DNA of 51,455 nucleotides from Bacteroidales bacterium (GTDB taxonomy: Bacteria > Bacteroidota > Bacteroidia > Bacteroidales > VadinHA17). The position numbers and the translations under genes are program-made. Location: positions 22,864-74,318 of the forward strand of contig JAOZPG010000009.1 in assembly GCA_029932855.1 (NCBI GenBank), in the 5' to 3' direction. The notes below the pieces were generated by a model, which saw nothing but the letters and a program-made list of their open reading frames with translations, was not told the origin of the DNA and searched no databases. Below, piece by piece: positions 8,529 to 16,101 of the stretch; the first letter of the stretch is position 1; each line of letters starts with the position of its first letter.

Positions 8529-9379
8529 AATACCTTCCTCCCTTTCTTATATACACCGAGTATGCTTATTTCCCCCGTAAAAGGCCTGATGGCATCTATT
8601 GCCTGGCCATATAATTCACAATCGTCATATACCATATCGATATAAAAATGATAATCCCATTCCTTACCTATTATAGGCATAGACTGGATCTTAGTAAGGT
8701 TCATATCGTAATATGAAAGTATGGAAAGAATTTTTGACAGGCTGCCTATCTTATGTGAGAGCGAAAAGACCAGTGAGGATTTATTATTCTCACAATCAGG
8801 CTCTATGGTACCATTATCAGATAGTATTAGGAAACGGGTATAATTCACCTTGTTTGTTTCAATTCCTTCTGCAAGGACCTCAAGATCATACTTGGTAGCT
8901 GCCAGATCGCTGGCAATTGCACCTGTCCCTTTCAATTTTTTATCCCTTATTTCTTTGGCACTCAGAGCTGTATCGACACTTTCTATAAGCTTTATTCCCG
9001 GCTGGCTCTCAAAGAACACCTGGCACTGAAGTATGGCCATGGGATGTGAATACACTTCCTTAATATCATTTATCTCCTGTCCGGGCAGGGCAAGGAGATT
9101 TTGCCTGATCCTCAGGAATAACTCTCCAACTATTTTTTTTCCCGATTCCATAATAAGGGTATAGTTAGGAAGAATACTACCTGCCACCGAGTTCTCAATA
9201 GCCATAATCCCATAATCCGACTCCCTCTCCTTCAAGGTCTTAAACACATCCTTGAATGTTTCCCTTGGCACGATCTCTATATTGTCTGTCTCGAAATACT
9301 CACGTGCAGCAATCTCATGAAATGCACCGTAACCACCCTGTATAGCTATTCTTAATTCTCTTTTTGCTTTGTTATTCAT
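8525..9379 (-). CDS. pheA: Prephenate dehydratase
   Basis: A 284-residue enzyme converting prephenate to phenylpyruvate. The catalytic domain (about 9-187) has IQGGYGAFHE, AIENSVAGSI, the YSHPMAILQC segment and the essential VNYTRF motif (Thr181). An ACT domain follows (about 203-280). Its phenylalanine-binding motifs are altered: IQSMP at 231-235 replaces the usual ESRP and GSL replaces GAL, so allosteric control may differ from that of E. coli PheA. It is the first structural gene of the aromatic operon, lies about 180 bases downstream of the attenuator terminator, and overlaps the aminotransferase start by 4 bases. Confidence 0.93.
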   Translation of the reverse strand: MNNKAKRELRIAIQGGYGAFHEIAAREYFETDNIEIVPRETFKDVFKTLKERESDYGIMAIENSVAGSILPNYTLIMESGKKIVGELFLRIRQNLLALPGQEINDIKEVYSHPMAILQCQVFFESQPGIKLIESVDTALSAKEIRDKKLKGTGAIASDLAATKYDLEVLAEGIETNKVNYTRFLILSDNGTIEPDCENNKSSLVFSLSHKIGSLSKILSILSYYDMNLTKIQSMPIIGKEWDYHFYIDMVYDDCELYGQAIDAIRPFTGEISILGVYKKGRKVL

Positions 9380-9424
9380 CTATTTAAAATTGTATAATCA
9401 TCTAATAATATACTAATCTGAAAT

Positions 9425-9508
9425 TTACAACTCTCTGTAAGCGCTCCTTACTCCCACTCTCTCATAAATTTTAATCATTCCCTTATGTAAACCGGGCTTG
9501 CGAGCCAA
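9425..9508 (-). other. Short open frame between attenuator and pheA
   Basis: A 27-codon frame with a TTG start, ending in TAA, lies in otherwise AT-rich leader DNA. Its predicted product is basic and contains KPGLHKGMIKIYERVGVR. It has a more protein-like composition and higher GC than the flanking sequence. It could be a translated small ORF, a remnant of a lost gene, or a copy of a dispersed extragenic repeat. ATG starts exist at 9519 (12 codons, another frame) and within this frame at the internal Met. Support is only compositional. Confidence 0.25.
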
Positions 9509-9561
9509 TTCATTTTGTTATTAAAATACTTTGCTGTCTTTTCAGCTAAATATGTATATAT

Positions 9562-9588
9562 AAAAAAAGCCCCACTGTTAATGGGACT
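9562..9588 (-). terminator. Intrinsic terminator of the Phe/Tyr attenuator
   Basis: On the minus strand AGTCCCA (9588-9582) pairs with TGGGGCT (9574-9568) in a 7-bp stem with one T.G wobble and a 7-base loop, followed at once by seven Ts (9568-9562). It stands about 30 bases after the leader-peptide stop and about 180 bases before pheA, so it would stop transcription before the operon. Its 5' arm overlaps an alternative pairing partner (see antiterminator). Confidence 0.8.
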
Positions 9589-9616
9589 GGCATCTATATA
9601 TTTACAAAGCAATCCC
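9583..9616 (-). promoter_or_regulatory. Antiterminator hairpin of the Phe/Tyr attenuator
   Basis: GGGATTG (9616-9610) can pair over all seven positions, with one T.G wobble, with CAGTCCC (9589-9583). Six of those downstream bases also form the 5' arm of the terminator, so the two hairpins exclude each other. GGGATTG begins 2 bases after the leader-peptide TGA. A ribosome at that stop would cover it and favour termination; a ribosome stalled on the earlier Phe/Tyr codons would leave it free and favour read-through. Confidence 0.7.
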
Positions 9617-9618
9617 TG

Positions 9619-9672
9619 TCAGCTTATAAAACCAAAATAAAAAAAGTTGTAAAAAAAATAGCTGGCAATCAT
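9619..9672 (-). CDS. Phe/Tyr leader peptide of the aromatic operon attenuator
   Basis: A 17-codon ORF reads MIASYFFYNFFYFGFIS and then TGA. It has six Phe and three Tyr codons, nine of seventeen, with YFFY and FFYF runs. It begins 24 bases after the -7 promoter box and ends just before the antiterminator and terminator segments, immediately upstream of the phenylalanine/tyrosine operon. This is the arrangement of a classic amino-acid leader peptide whose translation measures charged tRNA-Phe and tRNA-Tyr. The peptide itself is presumably without function. The inference rests on composition, position and the two exclusive hairpins. Confidence 0.82.
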   Translation of the reverse strand: MIASYFFYNFFYFGFIS

Positions 9673-9695
9673 TGCAATTCCTGTTAATTATTATG

Positions 9696-9725
9696 CAAAC
9701 CTACATATTAAAATATTATAATCAA
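9696..9725 (-). promoter_or_regulatory. Bacteroidota-type promoter of the aromatic operon
   Basis: On the minus strand TTG (9725-9723) is followed after 19 bases by TAGGTTTG (9703-9696). This matches the Bacteroidota -33 TTG and -7 TAnnTTTG consensus with normal spacing. The predicted start of transcription, a few bases downstream, gives a short untranslated segment before the leader ATG at 9672. Confidence 0.65.
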
Positions 9726-9807
9726 TTATTTTCCGGAAAAAATCATAATAATTCAAACATATGATCATTTTACAGGCTCCTGTTAGTATAAGATTGTGCT
9801 TTTCATT

Positions 9808-9815
9808 TAACTTTG
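9808..9815 (+). promoter_or_regulatory. Probable -7 box of nth
   Basis: TAACTTTG fits the Bacteroidota TAnnTTTG -7 consensus exactly, about 20 bases before the chosen nth ATG. No good -33 TTG is visible at the right distance. The box overlaps the alternative TTG codon at 9813, which makes that codon an unlikely translation start. Confidence 0.45.
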
Positions 9816-9836
9816 AAGCCAGATTATTTTTCTAAT

Positions 9837-10484
9837 ATGACACAGAAGGAGCTCTATAAAAATATTATTAACTGGTTTGAGAAAAATGTACCCTTTGCTG
9901 AAACAGAGCTGGATTATAAGGATGCATTCAGCCTGCTTGTGGCTGTTATCCTCTCGGCACAGTGTACTGATAAAAGGGTAAACCTTATAACTCCGTTACT
10001 GCTTGCAGAATATCCCGATGCTGCTTCCATGGCCGGGGCATCCCAGGAGGAGATCTTTGAATTTATTAAAAGCTGTTCTTATCCGAATAACAAGGCAAAG
10101 CATATAAAAAGGATGTCACAAATGCTTATTGAGGAATTTAATGCTATTGTTCCCGATGATATGGATAAATTACAGAGACTTCCGGGTGTAGGTCGTAAGA
10201 CTGCAAATGTAATTGCATCGGTAGTATATAACAAACCGGCTATGGCTGTTGACACTCATGTATTCAGGGTATCGAAACGATTGGGCCTCAGCAGGGGAGC
10301 AAGAACCCCGCTGGAAACAGAGAAACAACTGGTTAAACATATTCCAGAGTCACTTATTCCAAAAGCACATCACTGGCTGATACTGCATGGCAGGTATATA
10401 TGCCAGGCCAGGAAACCCCGTTGCCAGGAATGTGGCTTAAGAGAATATTGCAGCTACTACAAAAAGCAAGAAAAACATCCTTGA
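9837..10484 (+). CDS. nth: Endonuclease III (DNA glycosylase/AP lyase)
   Basis: A 215-residue base-excision repair enzyme acting on oxidised pyrimidines. The helix-hairpin-helix LPGVGRKTAN contains the catalytic Lys, the VDTHVFRVSKR segment the catalytic Asp, and the C-terminal C-x6-C-x2-C-x5-C motif the 4Fe-4S cluster. The frame is open from a TTG at 9813, but that codon lies within a promoter-like -7 box, and ATG 9837 gives the usual family N-terminus (MTQKELYKNIINWF). It is transcribed divergently from the aromatic operon and is followed 65 bases later by the NifS-SelD fusion. Confidence 0.94.
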   Translation: MTQKELYKNIINWFEKNVPFAETELDYKDAFSLLVAVILSAQCTDKRVNLITPLLLAEYPDAASMAGASQEEIFEFIKSCSYPNNKAKHIKRMSQMLIEEFNAIVPDDMDKLQRLPGVGRKTANVIASVVYNKPAMAVDTHVFRVSKRLGLSRGARTPLETEKQLVKHIPESLIPKAHHWLILHGRYICQARKPRCQECGLREYCSYYKKQEKHP

Positions 10485-10549
10485 AGATCCAGTCCATTGA
10501 AAACAAGGATTATTAAAGATAAATTAATACGAATAATGGGAAAATAGAT

Positions 10550-12760
10550 ATGAACAGGATATATCTTGATTTTAATGCAACCACGCCCCTGCACCCTGAA
10601 GTTGCCGGGGCAATGAGACCTTTCCTGGAGGAATATTTCGGAAACCCTTCAAGCACACACTGGTTTGGAACACAAGCCAGGCTCAGGGTAGAAAAGGCAC
10701 GCAGACAGATTGCTTCTTTTCTTAATTGCGCCCCTGATGAACTGGTTTTTACAAGCGGGGGTACAGAATCCAATAATACCGCCCTTAAAGGAATTGCCTA
10801 CGCCCATAAAGACCGGGGTAAACATATTATTACTTCGCAAATAGAACATCCGGCAATACTTGAGGTATGTAAATTTCTTGAAAAGGACGGTTTTGAGATC
10901 AGCTATATAGCTGTTGACGAATCAGGAATGCTCAGGCTTGATGAGCTTAGGGCTGCGGTAAGGGATGATAGCATTTTAATAAGTATTATGCATGCCAATA
11001 ACGAGGTAGGTACAATTCAGCCCATCAAGGAGATATCTGAAATAGCAAGAAAAAATAATATTATCTTTCATAGCGATGCAGCCCAGTCAGCCGGAAAGAT
11101 AGCACTTGACGTAAATGAGCTGGGAGTAGATCTTCTGTCTGTTGCAGGCCACAAATTATACGGGCCCAAAGGCATAGGTGTATTATATATCAGGAGGGGC
11201 ACAAAAATTGAGAAGTTGATGCACGGGGCAGATCATGAAAGGAACATGAGGGCCGGAACGGAAAACGTGATCGAGATAATAGGACTTGGCAAGGCATGTG
11301 AACTTGCAACAAATGAATCAGGCGACAGAGCAACCCATATGAAAGAGATGAGGGACATGCTGCATAAGGAACTCGAAGAAAAGCTTCAAGACATATATCT
11401 GCTCGGACACCCTGAAAAAAGACTCCCTAACACACTTAGTATTGGCTTTGCAGGCATTGAAGCAAATATCATTCTTGAAAAACTACAGAATGATGTTGCT
11501 GTATCTGCAGGAGCTGCATGCCATGCGGATGAAGTTGAAGTCTCCCATGTTCTTGAAGCAATGAATATTCCCGGGAATAAGGCAATGGGTGCTATCAGGT
11601 TCTCAACAGGATTCACAAATACAGCTGAAGAAATATTAACAGCAGCAAATAAAATAATAAAGATCGTTAAAGACATAAAGCCAGAAGGAAGTATGAATAC
11701 AGATGAACCAAGATATAACAAAGAGATCAAACTAACACAATATGCATCGGGTATGGGCTGTGCCTGCAAGATAAAACCACAAACACTTGAAAAGGTTCTT
11801 AAGAACATCCCGGTATTCAATGAACCGGCTGTACTGGTTGACCTGAAAACAAGTGATGATGCAAGCATATACAAACTGGATGATGAAAAGGCAATTGTTG
11901 AAAGCCTTGATTTTTTCGCACCCATAGTGGATGACCCATATCACTTCGGACAGATTGCTGCAGCCAATGCTCTCAGCGATATATATGCTATGGGAGCCCG
12001 TCCTCTGTATGCCCTCAATATTGTAGGTTTCCCGGTAACACGATTGCCTATAGAAGCACTGGAGGACATATTAAAGGGCGCAAATAATAAATGTGCCGAA
12101 GCGGGCATCGGAATTCTTGGGGGGCATAGTATAGATGACCCTGAACCCAAGTTTGGACTCGTGGTGTCGGGTATAGTGCACCCCGATAAGATATTAAAGA
12201 ATGCAGGGGCAAAACCAGGAGATGTATTGATTCTTACCAAGCCCATAGGAACAGGCATTATGGCTACAGCCATGAAAAAAGGTGTATGCAGTGAAAAAGA
12301 AATATTAAAGACCGTTGGCATAATGGCAACATTAAATAAATATGCTGCAGAAATTATGTTAAACTATCCTGTTTCAGCCTGCACAGATGTAACAGGTTTC
12401 GGCTTGCTGGGACATATGGGTGAGATGCTTAAGGCAAGTCAGGTAAATGCAAGAATAAATGTTTGTGACATACCTTTTATTTCTGAAGCCGTCGAGTATG
12501 TGGCAAGCGGACTGGTTCCGGGGGGAACAAAAAATAACCTTGAGTATATTAAAAGCAGGGTAAAGTTTGAAACAAATATTTCAGAGGAGGATAAGTTACT
12601 GCTTGCCGATGCACAAACATCCGGAGGCTTGCTTATCAGCATAAATAAAGAGTACTCAGAAAAGATGCTTTCTGAGCTGAATAAGAACAACTTAACAAAA
12701 GAATCAGCAGTTATAGGAAGTATAGAAAATAAAGGTACAGGAATGATTTATGTGTCATAA
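10550..12760 (+). CDS. Fused cysteine desulfurase (NifS-like) and selenide, water dikinase (SelD)
   Basis: A 736-residue fusion. Residues 1 to about 378 are a NifS/selenocysteine lyase-type PLP enzyme with PLP-Lys202 in SVAGHKLYGPKG, TSGGTESNN, and active-site Cys324 in SAGAACHAD. Residues about 382-736 are SelD: the LTQYASGMGCACKI segment carries Cys404 and Lys407, equivalent to Cys17 and Lys20 of E. coli SelD, and it continues with a complete ATP-binding AIRS-type fold. The desulfurase could pass selenium directly to the kinase, which makes selenophosphate for selenocysteine tRNA, 2-selenouridine or a selenium cofactor. Met382 (11693) follows GAAGGAAGT, so SelD might also be translated separately. 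The active-site residue is Cys, not Sec. No other selenium gene lies in the window. Confidence 0.9.
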   Translation: MNRIYLDFNATTPLHPEVAGAMRPFLEEYFGNPSSTHWFGTQARLRVEKARRQIASFLNCAPDELVFTSGGTESNNTALKGIAYAHKDRGKHIITSQIEHPAILEVCKFLEKDGFEISYIAVDESGMLRLDELRAAVRDDSILISIMHANNEVGTIQPIKEISEIARKNNIIFHSDAAQSAGKIALDVNELGVDLLSVAGHKLYGPKGIGVLYIRRGTKIEKLMHGADHERNMRAGTENVIEIIGLGKACELATNESGDRATHMKEMRDMLHKELEEKLQDIYLLGHPEKRLPNTLSIGFAGIEANIILEKLQNDVAVSAGAACHADEVEVSHVLEAMNIPGNKAMGAIRFSTGFTNTAEEILTAANKIIKIVKDIKPEGSMNTDEPRYNKEIKLTQYASGMGCACKIKPQTLEKVLKNIPVFNEPAVLVDLKTSDDASIYKLDDEKAIVESLDFFAPIVDDPYHFGQIAAANALSDIYAMGARPLYALNIVGFPVTRLPIEALEDILKGANNKCAEAGIGILGGHSIDDPEPKFGLVVSGIVHPDKILKNAGAKPGDVLILTKPIGTGIMATAMKKGVCSEKEILKTVGIMATLNKYAAEIMLNYPVSACTDVTGFGLLGHMGEMLKASQVNARINVCDIPFISEAVEYVASGLVPGGTKNNLEYIKSRVKFETNISEEDKLLLADAQTSGGLLISINKEYSEKMLSELNKNNLTKESAVIGSIENKGTGMIYVS

Positions 12761-12811
12761 ACAGTATTTATTCTTATTTTTAAGCTTAATATAAACTAAT
12801 GCACCCTGACA

Positions 12812-14887
12812 ATGACAACCAAAAGGGATCATAATGTCCTGAGACCCAGACAGATCATTACCGAAGCCGGACAGGAGAAAGCTTATATGGAGCAACTATT
12901 TCATGAGGCTCCTGAAGCCATGGTGCAGATAATTAATGAAAAAATAATAAGGGTAAATCCTGAATTCACACGGCTTTTCGGTTACACTGAAGAAGAGGTT
13001 TTGGGAAAAGAAATCGACAAGCTGCTTCCCAGTAAGGACCAGCTTACGGAAGCCAACAATATTTCGAAAAAGATTAATGAGGGGGAGACTGTTCATGCTG
13101 AGTCGATTAGATTTCATAAAAATGGCCGGCCAATCAATGTATCCATACTGGGAACCCCGGTAAAAATGAATGGGAAAATTATCGGGGTTTTTGGAATATA
13201 CAGAGATATTACAGACAGGAAAAAGGCAGAAAAGATACAACACCTGATAAACAATATTTCCACATCTGTGCTTACATCCAAAAGCCTGGATGAATTTCTT
13301 GTAATAGTAAAACAAGAACTGGATACTATACTGGATACTACCAACCTGTTTATTGCATTTTACAATATTGAGGATCACAGCCTTTCATTCCCGTTTTTTG
13401 CTGATGAGAAAGACAGGTTTGAGAAAATATCTGCCGATAAAACAATAACAGGCTATGTAATAAAAACAGAGCAATCTGTCCTGCTAAAACTTAAGGACAT
13501 TGAAGAACTTGAAAAGCAAGGAGAGATAGAGCTGATTGGCTCAGCCTCAAAAGTATGGCTGGGAGTTCCTTTACAGTCAAAAGGTGAAATATTCGGAGTT
13601 ATAAGCCTGCAGAGTTATGATGATGAAACTGCTTTCACCAAAGAAGATCTTGACATACTTGTATTTGTATCAAATCAGATTAGTCTTGCCATTACAAAAA
13701 TACAGGCTGAAGAAAGTCTTAAAATTGCCAAGTTCAAAGCTGAAGAGGCTGCAATTGCCAAACAGCAGTTCCTTTCATCAATGAGTCACGAAATAAGAAC
13801 ACCTCTTAATGCGGTAATTGGGATGTCTCAACTGCTTCTAGATATTAAACCCAGACCCGACCAGATCGAGTACCTTAGTGCTTTAAAATACTCAGGGGAA
13901 ACCCTTCTGTCACTTATCAATGACATACTTGACTTTAACAAGCTTGAATCGGAAAAGCTGGTGCTGGAAGAACTTGATATTAATCCACTCCTTATTGTTA
14001 AGAAAACCATGAATATCTTTCTGGCCAAAGCAAAGGAAAAAGATAATGTACTGGAACTTGGCCGGGCAGAAAACATTCCTGAATTTGTACTGGGAGATAA
14101 AGTACGATTAAGTCAGATACTTACCAACCTGATAGGCAATGCCATAAAATTCACAGAATTTGGGACTATCACGGTAAATGTGGAACTGGAAAGTGAAAAC
14201 TCAGACCAGCAGGTTCTAAAGTTTGAAATTGAGGATACCGGGATAGGAATATCAAAAGATAATAAAGAAATGATCTTTGAAAGTTTCACCCAGGAGCGAT
14301 CTGACATTACCAGGCTGTTTGGAGGATCAGGACTTGGACTGGCCATTTGTAAAAAACTTGTTGAAGCTCAAAATGGGCGTATATGGGTAGAAAGCAGTCC
14401 CGGATTCGGATCGATCTTTAGCTTTACTATCCCCTTTGGAAAATCTGATCATAAGCCTGAAAAAGCCGAAAAATCCAAGCCCGGTCCTAAAACAAAAACA
14501 TATCTAAAAGGGCTTAAAATACTTGTTGTTGAAGACAATAAACTCAACAGAGTGGTTGCAAAAAAATTCCTTGAAAACTGGGGGGTTTCAGTTGATGAAG
14601 CCGAGAATGGGGTACTCTGTGCTGATATGGTCAGGAAAAACTCTTACGACCTGGTGCTAATGGATCTGCAGATGCCTGTAATGGATGGTTACGAAGCAAC
14701 AAAGAAGATAAAGAATATGGACAATGGAAAATTCAAGGAGCTTCCGGTAATTGCTCTCACTGCATCTATCTTAATTGAAGTTAAAGAAAAAATAGAAAAT
14801 GCCGGTCTTGATGATATTCTTATAAAGCCTTTTGAAGCACTTGACCTCTATGAGATAATATCAAAGCATGTTAAAAAAGATCAATAA
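12812..14887 (+). CDS. Hybrid sensor histidine kinase (PAS-GAF-HisKA-HATPase-REC)
   Basis: A 691-residue cytoplasmic sensor without transmembrane segments. The order is PAS (about 27-145), GAF (about 150-300), a short coiled coil, HisKA with the phospho-acceptor His326 in SMSHEIRTPLNAV, HATPase with LTNLIGNAIKF, DTGIGI and GGSGLGLAI boxes, and a C-terminal receiver with Asp618 in LVLMDLQMP and the usual Lys near the end. No Hpt or DNA-binding output domain is present, so a separate Hpt protein is needed for a phosphorelay; the Hpt protein at 49856 is one candidate. It starts 51 bases after the NifS-SelD gene and its stop overlaps the convergent TPR gene by 7 bases. The signal is unknown. Confidence 0.92.
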   Translation: MTTKRDHNVLRPRQIITEAGQEKAYMEQLFHEAPEAMVQIINEKIIRVNPEFTRLFGYTEEEVLGKEIDKLLPSKDQLTEANNISKKINEGETVHAESIRFHKNGRPINVSILGTPVKMNGKIIGVFGIYRDITDRKKAEKIQHLINNISTSVLTSKSLDEFLVIVKQELDTILDTTNLFIAFYNIEDHSLSFPFFADEKDRFEKISADKTITGYVIKTEQSVLLKLKDIEELEKQGEIELIGSASKVWLGVPLQSKGEIFGVISLQSYDDETAFTKEDLDILVFVSNQISLAITKIQAEESLKIAKFKAEEAAIAKQQFLSSMSHEIRTPLNAVIGMSQLLLDIKPRPDQIEYLSALKYSGETLLSLINDILDFNKLESEKLVLEELDINPLLIVKKTMNIFLAKAKEKDNVLELGRAENIPEFVLGDKVRLSQILTNLIGNAIKFTEFGTITVNVELESENSDQQVLKFEIEDTGIGISKDNKEMIFESFTQERSDITRLFGGSGLGLAICKKLVEAQNGRIWVESSPGFGSIFSFTIPFGKSDHKPEKAEKSKPGPKTKTYLKGLKILVVEDNKLNRVVAKKFLENWGVSVDEAENGVLCADMVRKNSYDLVLMDLQMPVMDGYEATKKIKNMDNGKFKELPVIALTASILIEVKEKIENAGLDDILIKPFEALDLYEIISKHVKKDQ

Positions 14888-16089
14888 TTACAGTAATGCT
14901 GTAAATATTGAAGTGCTTTTTTTTCTCCCATTGAAAAGGCCTTCTTAAAATCATAGCAGGCCGGCTCATTCTTCCCGGCAGACAGTCTTGCAAGTCCCCT
15001 GTTATAATATATCTCAGGATCATTGGGATCCAGGTCAAGGGCCATACAGAAATCATTTTCAGCATAGCTGTATGTATGAAGCTCATTGTAACAAAGCCCC
15101 CTCAAATAAAAATAATCCTTTTTGGGGAAAGGCATCTTAATCAAATGATTCAGGTACTGAAGCGATGTATAATAAGTCCCGGCATCGAAATTTATCCGGC
15201 TTGCAAAGAAAGAGGCATCTCTGTCTTCCGGGAAATACATGATATATTTTTTCATACTCTTTGCTGCTTCTTTAAAATTTCCCATGTCATGCAATATTTC
15301 AGCTTTTGCAATATAAAGCTTAAACATCCCGGGATGCCACCCAAGCAAAAGATCAATATCATCCAGCACATCTTCATTCTTCTTCAGCCGCCTGTTCAGG
15401 CTGAGCCTGCTAAGCCTGAACTTAACTCCGGAAGGATCCAGTTCCAGTGCTTTTGAATAATCTCTAAGAGCAGCCTGGAAGTTATGCCTGGCTTCATATT
15501 GCATTGCTCTCAACTGGTAGAGTTCTGCATCATCATCTTTTTGCTGCAATAAGATGTTAACATTGTTCAATGCCTTATCATATTCCTTTTGCTGTATCCG
15601 GAAACCAATATCTGCCTTTGCCCTCTCGTATGCCGAATACCAATCCTTACGCCACAACATCCTCCACTCTGTTGTCCTTTCAAGTTTAGAAAAGGCAGTA
15701 TCCAGCATTATCTCACTTTCAGCTTTCTTATCATCCGAAGCAAGGTGCTTTTTAAGAAATGAAACAGCTTTTTCATTTTCACCCTTAGCAGCATAACAAC
15801 GGGCCAGCCACAAAAAGCAATTCCCCTGGCCCTCTTCTACCTTGGTAAGATCATTAATTGCAGGCTCATAATCCCCTGCCTGGTAATATGCTTTAGCCCT
15901 TAAAAGCAGAAGCTCATTATTATTACTATCCTTCTCTATCACCTCATTAAGGATATTTATAGCTTCTTTTTCCCTGCCGTCAATAATACAGGCTGCTGCT
16001 ACCAGGTAATTATCTTTCTGGGCAAGTGCAAAACCGGTGCTCAGTAAGATCATGGATACAACTACTGTTATGAGTATGCATTTCTTCAT
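14881..16089 (-). CDS. Exported tetratricopeptide repeat protein
   Basis: A 402-residue protein with a signal peptide (about 1-23, ending at LAQ) and roughly ten TPR units covering the rest, for example LLLRAKAYYQAGDYEPAINDL and IYYNRGLARLSAGKNEPACYDF. TPR proteins serve as scaffolds, so partner and function cannot be deduced. It follows the type IX secretion cargo gene by 12 bases and is probably co-transcribed with it, suggesting a periplasmic or outer-membrane role related to that protein. The stop codon overlaps the convergent kinase gene by 7 bases. Confidence 0.85.
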   Translation of the reverse strand: MKKCILITVVVSMILLSTGFALAQKDNYLVAAACIIDGREKEAINILNEVIEKDSNNNELLLLRAKAYYQAGDYEPAINDLTKVEEGQGNCFLWLARCYAAKGENEKAVSFLKKHLASDDKKAESEIMLDTAFSKLERTTEWRMLWRKDWYSAYERAKADIGFRIQQKEYDKALNNVNILLQQKDDDAELYQLRAMQYEARHNFQAALRDYSKALELDPSGVKFRLSRLSLNRRLKKNEDVLDDIDLLLGWHPGMFKLYIAKAEILHDMGNFKEAAKSMKKYIMYFPEDRDASFFASRINFDAGTYYTSLQYLNHLIKMPFPKKDYFYLRGLCYNELHTYSYAENDFCMALDLDPNDPEIYYNRGLARLSAGKNEPACYDFKKAFSMGEKKALQYLQHYCNY

Positions 16090-16101
16090 AATAAATAATT
16101 A

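Noticed and set aside
9562-9725. T-box riboswitch as the explanation of the pheA leader
   Set aside because: The leader is too short for T-box stem I, no T-box sequence is visible, and a nine-aromatic leader ORF explains the structure directly.
9813-9836. TTG start for nth
   Set aside because: It lies inside a TAACTTTG promoter -7 box and adds residues not typical of the family; ATG 9837 fits better.
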